Assembly: GCA_009869945.1 (NCBI GenBank)
Contig: WIXG01000058.1
Location: forward strand, 227,960-291,959
Source: Mesaphorura yosii
Taxonomy: Eukaryota > Arthropoda > Collembola > Poduromorpha > Tullbergiidae
Length of the DNA: 64,000 nt
Direction of reading: 5' to 3'
Below, piece after piece: positions 49,081 to 60,134 of the stretch. The position numbers and the translations under genes are program-made. The first letter of the stretch is position 1. Each line of letters starts with the position of its first letter. The notes under the pieces are model-generated. The model ran no database searches. It had not been told where the DNA came from and worked only from the letters and a program-made list of their open reading frames with translations.

Positions 49081-52000
49081 GATAAATTCAGATTTATCTT
49101 CTTATGAACTCACAAAAGCACAGGTTTGGTTTTTCTGTTCCGGCTTATGAATTTGTACTCGTAATTGAACTTGTACTCGCACTTGAACTTGTTTGATTTC
49201 GTTTGATCGTTAAGACTAACGAAAGTTCGATTCGTGCAGCAAAAGAACACCGCGTCATGATTTGATTCGTGCAGTTAGAAGATGACTGACTACTTTTACG
49301 TTTGAACGATCTCACCCAGTTCTGAATTCTCAATGCTTCGAATCTTCGATGTCTTGTCGCAGAAGTCAAGCTGACTTCGTTTTCTCAGATTGTACCTCAA
49401 AACACGTACGAAACGAAACACCCGATTCCAGAGAATCTCATGTTATAAATGTTATTCCGGCTGTAAGTACCCGTTTCACTGGCACCGAACGGCTGTGGAG
49501 ACAGAACAGTTGCCGATACGTGATACCCAATGAATTTGAAAGTTGATGAATGGGAGCAATTGTTTCAAGAAAGCCTACGCGTTTGCGTATGTGGACGTGG
49601 CCGTAGGAGACACATTAGAGGCAGAGGGCAAGAAAGAGAAAGAAAATGAGATCCCCCGCTGATGCAGCTGTGCAAGACAAGTTATTACTCACTGCTCTCG
49701 TACGCTGGCACTACTACGCTTCCTTGGCGACTCGACCGATGTGACGCTAAAAATTGGAGTTTGACGCTAAGGACGCGACTGAGAACCGAAAAATTTTATA
49801 AAAGTTTTGTTGTGTTTTGTTTTTGTCACGAAAAATATAAAACTGCTTCTTGCTTAACTGGATTTATGTTTGGGTTTGTTAATAACTCCAAATGATGCTG
49901 AGATGCTGTGGGACCGAACATGGAACAATAATTTGGAAGTATACGACCATTAACTTTGTCGTCTTGTCGCCCCATTCATTGTTGTGTTATTTTAATGTTC
50001 ACCAGAAAGTTTAAAGATTGAACAGGGCAGGCGAGACGCGACGGGCGAGGAGAAGACTTGACTATGACTTCATTTCTGCCGTTTTTTGTGGTAGATGTAG
50101 CATTGCATTGTTCCTGGTACTTCCGTGCTTCTGAAGACAGTCGTGTGTTTGATATTTATGAATTGAGGACCCTTTGACGAGTGATGACTCATTCAATCCA
50201 AAAATACCAACGAATTTTTAGTCCTTTCGTGCCCAGCAGCAGCTCATTAAAAAAAATTCATTCAAATGGTCAGAAAGAATCGGCTTAGGCGTTGGAAATA
50301 CAATCTCAGATAAGATAAAGTCGAATTTCGTCAAGACTGGCGACAATCGTGAATATGGTAGAAGATAACAGACGCATGGCATTCATCCATTCGTTATACG
50401 TAGTGACTTTCCAGCATTTCAACGTCACTGTCGCATTCTGAAACTGAAAACTGAGACAACTCCGATACTCGACCGAACAATTTGGACTTCTGATGCAAAT
50501 GCATGGAGCATGGGGCACTCTACTGGAGTGGAGTCAAAAGTTTTGAACCATCGTCAGCTCGTCGAGTAGAAAAGAAAGACTAGAGAGTCTTGAGCCCTGA
50601 TTGGGCTGACTAAACCGAGAAATGTTGTTCACAAAAGTGTTAACAGACACAGCTTGGCTTGTCAGGCTTTCAGGCGTACGAGTTTATGTACTCGTAACTC
50701 GTACTTGTACGTTGCAGCCCGTGAAGGTGGCGTCAATATGCGGGTTGTGCAGCTAATGCTCACTGGCACGTTTATTAACTCACTAACAGGCTTTCGACTA
50801 ATTTAACTTACAAGTTAAGTAGATTTAATCGACAGGAATTACAGATCAAAGCCAAGGTGACGCGAAGACGAAGTCGTTGAAAGGTAACAAATGTAACAAA
50901 CGAACTTACTTTTACACAGCTGAAGTCATTCACTAGCCTTTATCCCGGGACGAGTAAAAAGAGCCCTGGGAAATCTTGAAAATGCAGTGAAGAATATGAC
51001 GACTGATATTTAACGCATAAATTAAAGTTAGTTATTACAGTCGTATCGCTAAAGTTCTACATCCGTTCAGGGAACAAGAACCATTTGTGCTGTGAACATG
51101 AATTCACATTTTATATCAGCATATTTGTCTATTCGTCAAGCAAGCGTCCTTTCGACACTCCGAACGTCAAAACGCGTTTGCTCAGAGAAAGTCCAAATTC
51201 TCCTTGCCGTTTGGCCTGACGTGGCCGTTAAGTAGTAAATGTAAACGGGTTGGCACACCAAGACACGAACAAGTAATCGCACCTGCCTGCCTGTCGTACC
51301 AGCTCTCGCTACAACGATGCAAACAGAGTTCACCAGCGCCGAACAGCACAGCGCACGCACGGCACAAGACCGAAAAGTTGCTCATTGTTCCCTCCTTTCA
51401 GACTCCAATGATCAAAGCGCTCCAGTGGTCGAGGGTGGAGAGAAATTGCTCATTCGCTCAACGGGCTCCAATATTCGCGTACACGTTCACAAAATCAAAA
51501 CCACGATCTGAGCAGAGCGAGTAGAGCAAAGCGACGAAAGGCCCAATCGCATCATTTTTTAGGGTTTGCGGGTTAGAGGAAAGTAAGCTGACCTGAACGC
51601 AGGAAAGTCGCGAACTCGAAGATATGAAAAATGTGATTTTAATGAGACTTTCTCGCGCAATAATGACAATAGTAAATGATTGTGATTGCCTGCCTTGTGA
51701 ATGACAAAATGCTGTACCAAGCTGTAGCGCTTTAATGGACTGACTCGCATTTGTGGCGAGTCAGTTGCAGGGAGAGGGACGCGGCCTTTACTTTCTCAGT
51801 AGTAAATCATCCAGCAAGCTAAAATCTCACACTCCCCGAAATCGAAATACACTTTGTATTTCCGATCTCGTCGATTCTGAGAATCAATCCTACATTGAGC
51901 TACGTGTATTATATATACCTGCTGGAAGTAAGCTGAGTTTTACACGAAATAAAAAATTGTGCAACGGAGCCGAATTTGTCCTTTGAGCCAAATCTGTAAG

Positions 52001-54741
52001 GTAAACGCAAATTTTATTATTTTTTAAAAATTCTAATTTAGTAGACATTCATAAGCATTCAAAGTTGCTCAGTATTTCGCAAAAAATACGTTTCTAAGCT
52101 GTTGAACGCACTTGTCAATTCATTAAGAAATCCTTTGAGTCAGGCACCAATCCAGTTCCGGTTTAAGGAGTAGCCATTTTAGACTCAGGCTCCGACTTTT
52201 GGAGAACAAATTAAGACACCCCACACGAATACGAGCCTGACTTGAGTGTTTGTAATGTGAGGCCCGAAAGTAAACTCTATCAAAGCAAAAACTGGCTCAA
52301 CAAAAAAACTTATTTCGTAAAAACTTATCTATAAAAAATTATATTTTGGTTACTGGCTGCTAAATTGACGCCTAGGAATATTGTAAAAGTCCATTTAGGG
52401 TTATCTTGATTTTCTTGATCGGTTGAGCGATTTCATCAAAACTAGCGAAATGCACACGACTCGTGGCTCAGATTAATCTTTTAACCGATTTACAAGTGTT
52501 ATAAGGTTTTTCCTTACAACAGACACGCGACTCAACGGCCTGTCGCAGCCTCAACACGTGCCGGGGTTGCGACCACTTCAAGTTGGACGCGAACAGTTAA
52601 AAAACAGAAGTTAAAAGAACGCTACACTTGAATCGATCAAAAACACTCACACTCGATCCCATTTATTAAAGCAGGAGCAGCAGATATCGTAAGATGCAGC
52701 AATTGCGTTCGTTGTTGTTGCAGCTGATACGAAAGTGTCATGCAATCGCGATAGGCTATACGCTCGAATAGTCATTCTAATATGTTGTTCTGCATTGGCC
52801 CTGCATTACATAATTCATAATTTGCATTATGCGTTTATGCGTAATTTCCAATCATGCGTGTCCGTGTACAGATTGTGGGTTCTGATTCTCCACCTCACTG
52901 CGTTGGCATGATTCGTGATTCCTGGTTTGATTTAAGTCATCGTGCATTGTGCACTTTATATTCATTTGACTTTGCATGTTCAGTGTAAAATGTGTCACCT
53001 GTTTTTTCATTTTTATCACACCTGCTTGTAAGCACCCGTATAAGTAACCTACACAGAAATCCTACTGTACTGAGCATGGGCTTTACACTTACACGTTTTC
53101 ATAAATGTGTAAATACGGCGAGGATTCGTGAGCCGTATCGTGAATGCATGCGGGAAAGATCACAGGTGATTTACACCTGACAATGACAAAATGCCACACA
53201 TGTGAACTGTGAACTGCGAACCACTGAACAGCGGTATAGCTCCAGCAGGTTACCTTTAATTAATACGTACGGGTCGTTCCTTGACGCACGAAACGACGAA
53301 ACGCAAAGTGAAAGCAAATACTAACACGAGAGACGAAAGCTGCATAATACGGAGAGAAGCTAACAGAAGGCAATTTATTGCAGTTTACAGTTGCATGATT
53401 ATCATATTATTATTCAATTATGACATGAGTAACACATGTGCTGTGCCAACTTTGTATTCGAGATTGGAGACACGCCACGAATCACGAACGACATTCGCAT
53501 ATGTTAATTAAGTGCGCATGCAAAATGAGCGGAGCGACGACAATTTGAGTCATGCATTGCGTTTTTCTTGTTCAAGAAGTGTAAACAGTAAATCCCTTCC
53601 GTGAGTCGACGAATCAATCATCTTCTTGCATGAAGCTTAAATGCATTGTCGTCGTCGCTTCGCCTTTTATTAAAAAAATCTTCCAAAGACGATCCTTGCA
53701 CGTTTTCAAAATTGGTTCCGGTCCGTCATTAAATATCCATTTTCTGTGCAAAATTCTGTGCGCAGCTGAAGTTCAAAATTCAAGCCCGCGCAGCAATAAA
53801 GTGAAGATGATGTAAAATATGGTAATAGGATGATTTGTAATTTTTTCCAAACCCTTTCTTGAACATATGACACTTTTGCCATCGCCATTGGCGTCTTGGT
53901 TCATTGGTGCACGGCACGGCACACGAAATGCACAGCGCAGAACGCGAGCTTGGCGTGTGTTGATAATTTGAATACGAAAGCGCTCGAAAGTAGTAATCCA
54001 TGAATACTTGCGTAATATCGTAGAATTTCTTGATGCGGAATTGAATGTTTATCACAAGTCATTCATTACGACCGATTATCGTGTGAAAATTGTTGGGCAC
54101 AGTCACAATCCGTGGAGAAATTGAATATTTCATGCGTGCCCAGGCCAAGCAGTCAACGGAACCTGGACAAAGCCTATCATTCTGTACGCTGCTGGAATCA
54201 ATTTCAGGACAATTTCGGCTTATCGCACTGTGATCATCTTGCGCGTCTCTCTGCAGGGTGTTGGTTTGGCATTATTTATGGAATTTATGGTAAAGGTGCA
54301 ATACATATTCTTACTACTACGAATTACGGTGATGACAATGCCAGGCCACGAGTCGACGAGTCTTGTTATTGTTTTGTTTATGTGGCGAACACTGAATTGG
54401 TTCTCTTCGTCTAGCGATTTTACAGTTTTAGGTCTTGGCTTGGCCTTGTCATCAGGTCATCTGCTCCGGCCGATCGTTTATCACATTGTGCATGAATCTT
54501 TTAGTATTTTCAACTTCAGCTTTTAACCTTCGGATTGTTTTTGTTGCGCAAATTGATTAATGGCCGTCTAGTGGATTGTTGACCGAATTCCGAATATTTA
54601 GATTTGGATTTTGTGTGTTATTTGCATCTGAAGCCGTTTGATTTAAGCTGTTTTTTTTTAGCAAAAACATGCATTACTCAAAACAGATGATGTCAGATGG
54701 TTCATTGTTCTTGATTTGCTTTGCAGTTTGCGACATCCTAA
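49081..54741. other. Non-coding stretch between twist and the nuclear receptor
   Basis: About 5.7 kb upstream of both genes (they are divergently transcribed), so it should hold both promoters and probably enhancers. No coding frame is supported. It contains a perfect 10-bp hairpin at 51739-51765, iterated ACTCGTA words near 49150-49200 and 50685-50715, and one CACGGCACGG copy at 53910. Confidence 0.6.
51739..51765. repeat. Perfect 10-bp inverted repeat
   Basis: ACTGACTCGC (51739-51748), a seven-base loop, then GCGAGTCAGT (51756-51765). The arms contain the AP-1-like half TGACTC. Confidence 0.85.
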
Positions 54742-57700
54742 ATGGACGTACTTCACAGCCACAATGGAAGCCACTCCGCCACGGTCGGCGGCGGCAGCGT
54801 TTCCCGAGAAGTTGAGTGCCGAGTCTGCGGCGACAAAGCCTCCGGGAAGCATTATGGCGTTCCGTCATGCGATGGCTGCCGTGGATTCTTCAAGAGATCA
54901 ATTCGCAGGTAAGCGCTGAGCGTGAGCGTTTGTTTTTAAGCTATAAAAGGCCAATTAAAAATTAAATGCTCACACTGGACGGAAAGCAGGATACCCTTTC
55001 ATTAGGCGGTACTCGATACCCAATTCGATCATTATAAAAATGTGACTGTCCAATAGTTTTATTGCCTGGAATGAAGGACAGTGGAAATAAAGTTTAATCA
55101 TTGCTTGAGTCACGAATAGAAAAACTTGTACATTACAACTGTAGTCTTAAGAAGTCAACGCGCTGAATAATTCAGGATATAGATTATTGTTTACTTGTCA
55201 TCAAGTCATAGTCTAAGTCGAAGTCGATGACGATGATGGCCCGTCGGTATTTTGACTTTCATATAATTACTGCTTGCGTTTCACAGATGATGAAATGCCA
55301 AACTATCAGATTAGACACTAATGAGCTTCTTTCAGCCATGTAAAATGCAGAAAACATTGCCGTCATTATCATTAACGTACATACTCAAGGCGAATCGGCA
55401 AGTCGGCATTCAAACAATTGATTGACGAATGCAGAGTGAAAGCAAGCAGCCATCATCATTTGTTGTCAGACCTGAAATTCCATTCCAAAAGCCAGATATC
55501 GTAAATAATAATTTTCAGACGGGTGGAAAAAATACGACTTTTGCCGTTATGAAAGACTTTTATTTTTAATTACCACATTTTAATGGCTCTTGATATTTGG
55601 CGAGCACAGCAATGAAACATTTGACGGCAGAATTAAATATTCTTCTCACTTTAAAATCGTAATTATACACATTAGCCTTTGATATGCATTTCTGCATTGT
55701 TCGAGCTAGAGAATCGAGACTCTCGTGACTCATGACACGGCGCGGCGGCAGCGACTGGAAAAATTACGACTTACAACCCCATCAGCTTCACATGTATAAT
55801 TATCGGACATTTTGACTTTTAAAGTGGGCAATGGACAATTTTTTTTCAGCATTTTTCTTCATTCATTTCAGGAATCTGGATTACATTTGCAAAGAGTCTG
55901 GCAATTGTGTCGTTGACGTTACGCGTAGGAATCAATGTCAGTCTTGTCGGTTCAAGAAATGTCTGCAAGTCAACATGAAGAGAGACGGTGAGCTTTTATA
56001 GAATAGCCATTATCATAATTTTATCAAACTACTGTAATATGAGCAGCCAATGTCCGTAGTCGTACAAGTCCGGCTCGTTCAAGAAATTGATGTTCAATAA
56101 TTTTTATTGAATTCCCGTCCATCGCGTTGCGTTGCTCAGGCATTGCCCAAGCACTAGTCGAGTGTCCATCCGTCCAACTTCTCCCTGTCCGCTGTCCCAT
56201 TATATTCCAGCTTATCAAATGTCATTCCTGGATTTTATTACGGGTCGTGACATATGGCATGACATGGCAAGGCAAGCTAGTTTCGCGTTTCGCCGTCCAT
56301 TGTCCATCGTGGCCGGCCCGGTTTGCTTTCTTTCGTCGCATGAATTATGCACAGGTGCTTTTGTACGCTGCAGTCCGCGTCCGCAGTTTCGGCTTATTGG
56401 TTAAGCCGCAGCCGGGTCGGGCCAGGCCAAGTCAGGTTACGAGCTACGGGCACAGGCCATGAACAATAACGAACTGTTTAAATAATCATTAGCGATTTTT
56501 ATAACCCTTTCCCATTTTGCCAGCCCTCAGTACTTGAAATCTTCGTCCACTCCAGAACGTATTGAATTTAGGCTCATTTGGCGCGGCGCAGCACGGCACG
56601 GTAAAAAAAATCTTCCGAAAATGGTAAATATTATCATTATTACAGTGTAAATGTTATTTCTTCCTCTCGCCTCGCCACTTTTATAGTAATGATAAGGCGA
56701 GGTGCGGGAACTCTGACACCTGTTCTGTTTTCCTTCCGTGCCCGCAGTCGTCGCCCTCGCTGTGAACTGTGGGTTATTAAATGACTTATTCATTGCATGA
56801 CTGAAACCTTTGCCTTTTGTTATGATTTTATCTCATCATCAAATCATTACCGCTACTCGCATAAAATAAGCAGAAGGCAGAGGATTATTTGCATCATTAA
56901 CGCTGGGTTATAGAGTTGTTGAATGCAGAAACATCAAAAATTACTTCGCAATTGTTTTGTTTAACGAGCCTGCAAGTGAATTTAAGGAGAAAGCTGAAAC
57001 TGAAGCGAGTCTGCCTTTTGTAAAGAGGCTGGATTTTTCTTTCCTTTTGTTCTGCATCTGCTGCGATGTGAATCTGGAATTGAATCTGCACGATTTTGCT
57101 TTTATGCCCTTCTCAAATCTCCAGTCTCGAGTTCTCAATTCACTGGCTCTTAACGCAGCCAATGTAAACACTGCTCTTTTATCCGTCCTCCATTTCCTCT
57201 TCGACGTCGAGCCGAGTTTCAACACTTGCCTCGCATCACAGTCGCATTTGGTGACAAAAGATTTAGTTTTTTGAGAGCTCGAGATTTTTCTGCGGCTCGG
57301 CTCAAGCTGACGCGTAGGCTCAGGCTCATTGTCATTGTGTATTCAGTTCGCTGGTACTCAGGCCACGCAGCACGACAGGCACCAAAAGCCTCGCATTTTT
57401 ACACTTTCTCTTCTCTTCGCCTTCCTCAGGGCTGATGTTGGCTGACTGAGTTGAGGCTGAGCGTGGCCGTGGCTACGCTCTTTTGAAACCATCACCGCTG
57501 AAGTGTTTGTTTACCCATTAGTGTTTCAGAGGACAAATAAAGTGTCATTTCCACCCGGTACCTTTCTCATTTCAAGAAGCCAGGCGTGTTTCGTATTTTA
57601 GGTGCTCTGAGGGCTGAGAGCTGATTCGAGATGAACGATGCTGCGGTTGAGGCGAAAGTTTATGTACCTGTTAGAAGTTTTTGTAGCTTGGTGTCTGGCC

Positions 57701-59621
57701 TGCCCCAATTGCTTTCCGATCATTTAAAATCAAAGATGCCTGAACCTTGTTATTGAAGTGCTGCATGTGAACCCAGTAATTGTAAAACTGAAATGGGAGA
57801 CAAGCCAGATACTGAGCAGAGTCACATTTTAATGATCTTGCCTTGTCGAATTCCAACGATTTGACCAAAACTGTTCTTGTCCTGAGTAATTATTTTGTGA
57901 ATATAGCAGTACAACATGAACGGGCACCCAGACTTAACGGTTTACACAAAACAATGCGGGCGGCCGCCACCGTCGCTGCTGCCGGAAGTCCATTTCATTC
58001 AGCATTCGGTCCGGGCGGACTTGGAGTCGGAATCGGAGCCGGGGCTGGAGTTGGGGCGTCAGCGTCTCTGTTTTTTCATGGGCTGAGTGGGTCCCTGCAT
58101 CATAGTCACGGTCACGGTCACAGCCACAACCCACAGGCGCTTTCTTCGCACAATGTCAGCCAGCATGCCCACGCCCATCAATTACTCCAGCATTTCGGCG
58201 GCCAGCATTCTGCATTGGCGCTATCCACGTCGACAGCGGGGTCTGCGTCTACCTCTTCGTCAATACCTCCGCCATCATTGGCCCAGTCTTCGTTGTCTTC
58301 AATGACACAGGCACAGCCGCCGCCACTTGGGTTCTACCCCTTTCATCATCTGCAGACATCGACAGCAGCGGGGCCAGGCGGCGCAGTTGGAGCCTTTGGA
58401 ACGGGAACTGGCGCTGCAGGCGTGGGTATGTTGCCGCTGTTTCCTTTGTCAAGTAGTACTGCGGCTAGGCTCATGTTTTCCGCCGCCGCAATGCTTCCTC
58501 CTCCACCAACATCAACAACGCTTAACTACTCATTCCGCTCCTCCTCAAACACCAATGCCAATTGCAACGCCAACAATGTGACTACGTGCAGCTCCGATGA
58601 AGAGGACGATCTCATCGTAGATCGCGATCAGGAGAACGATGAATCGCCGGCGATCGTTGTCAAGAAGCGCATGAGCATGAGCAGCTTATCGAAGGAGAAG
58701 ATGGGCAACAGCAGTAACAATACCACTACCACCAGCACCAGAGAAGAAGAGGTCTCGACCACCACGACGAATGACCAGCTGGAACTCGCCAATGGCAGTA
58801 GCAGCAATGGCCAGGGCTTGGGTCCGAACAATGTTAATGGAAACGGTTCTGGCTCGAGCATAATCTCGACTTCGACCACGGGAAGCTATCCCCTCCTCTC
58901 ATCAATTAACGACAACATTTACGAGTCAGCAGCTAAGCTGCTCTTTTTGAGCGTCAAGTGGGCTCGGAGTGTTCCAAGCTTTTGTGCGGTACGTCGCTGA
59001 ATGCCATGACTGAATTCGCGAATTAACTGAAATTCGTACACTTTCTTACTGAATTCATGTTGTACGTTGCACTTCTTACAGCTACCGTCATCAGACCAGT
59101 GCGCTCTACTGGCGTACTCCTGGGCGGAATTGTTTGTGCTGAGTGCAGCGCAATGCGGTCTCATCATCGAAGATTCTTTCTACGTTGGTAAAAGCACTCA
59201 GCAACTGCTGAATGCTAAACGACTGGCTGATTTACTGACACGAATCACAAGTTTGAGTCCGGATCACACTGAACTTGCGTGTATGAAAGCCGTTGTCCTT
59301 TTTAAACCAGGTAAATCAAATACAAGAAGTATAAATCAGTTTTGCATACGAAGCTGTTATTGCTGTTTATACGCAGAAGCTCCGAGTCTCTCATCACAGC
59401 TCCGCCTGGAGCTCCTTCAGGACCAGACGATGATCATGCTTCAGGAGTACTGCTTTGCCAAATCACCGCTAAACAAAATCCGGTTCGGGAAGCTGCTTCT
59501 CCTGTTCCCGCTCCTCAAAACCATTACAAGCTACGACCTGGAAGAACTTTTCTTCAAACAGACGGTGGGTGAAGTCTCCATTCAGAAACTCATCACGGAT
59601 CTAGTCAAATCAACATTTTAA
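54742..59621 (+). CDS. NR2E-subfamily nuclear receptor (NR2E6-like; tailless/PNR relatives)
   Basis: Ligand-type zinc-finger transcription factor. Five exons in phase: 54742-54908, 55872-55987, 57907-58988, 59082-59310 and 59377-59621, giving 612 residues. The ATG follows directly on an in-frame TAA. The DNA-binding domain starts near residue 24: [15 protein letters not shown]-box segment [14 protein letters not shown], second finger with [19 protein letters not shown], then the NR2E-type extension [10 protein letters not shown] long low-complexity linker (roughly residues 110-430, rich in Gly, Ala, Ser, Thr, Asn and His) precedes the ligand-binding domain ([19 protein letters not shown]). 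The AF-2-like end is [15 protein letters not shown]. The P-box differs from tailless (CDGCAG) and PNR (CNGCSG). From memory of family patterns it fits the arthropod NR2E6 group best; NR2E membership is firm, the subtype is inference. Confidence 0.9.
54909..55871 (+). other. Intron 1 of the nuclear receptor gene
   Basis: 963-base intron splitting the DNA-binding domain between its two zinc fingers (after the Arg of SIRR, phase 2). I see no embedded feature. Confidence 0.85.
55988..57906 (+). other. Intron 2 of the nuclear receptor gene
   Basis: 1.9-kb intron between the second zinc finger and the AVQHERAPR extension. Overlapping frames on both strands at 56941-57274 have no family resemblance. 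One CACGGCACGG copy is at 56592. Confidence 0.85.
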
Positions 59622-60134
59622 CATGTAGTCCGTAGTGCCAGTTCTAGTTTTAGTTCACAGGTTCAATTTATTTATTTCCTTCTTTTATCCTTTTCATATT
59701 TTTTGATGTTACAATACGTATGACGAGTAGAAGAGAAAGAGAAGCGATGTGGGTACTTAAATTGTATTAACTGCTGTGGAGGAAAAATACTAGACGAAGA
59801 TGAAAAGAGTCGTGACAATCTAACACTTAACAAAATAACTTAATTGTAGTAGTGTACGTAATGTTGTAATTGTTTACTTTACTTTACTGTTTTGTGTTGA
59901 ACAATAAAAAAGCGTACCGAAAGATGTGTGTTCGACGTACTCACACTGCCATTGTTGGTGTGTTTGTGTTGCATAGAAGTCTACTTAATGCAATGCTGGG
60001 CTCAACGGAAAACAAAGCTTACGTTTCAATTTTCAACTAGTAATTGACGTATAGGTATCTACTTAAATGATTTAAATCAGTTTAGTTATATTGTAAGTAA
60101 AACCGTGAAACTCCGCCGCCACCGTCGCGGTCGC
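59622..60134. other. Convergent 3' region of the nuclear receptor and Hsp90
   Basis: About 510 bases between the two stop codons, holding both 3' UTRs. The receptor signal is at 59903-59908. The only minus-strand AATAAA seen (about 59668-59675) would place the Hsp90 3' end inside the receptor 3' UTR. Confidence 0.5.
59903..59908 (+). terminator. Nuclear receptor polyadenylation signal AATAAA
   Basis: Canonical hexamer about 280 bases after the stop codon at 59621. Confidence 0.6.

Noticed and set aside
56941-57274. Overlapping frames of about 95-105 codons on both strands
   Set aside because: They lie in intron 2 of the nuclear receptor gene, have no family match, and are open on both strands at once.
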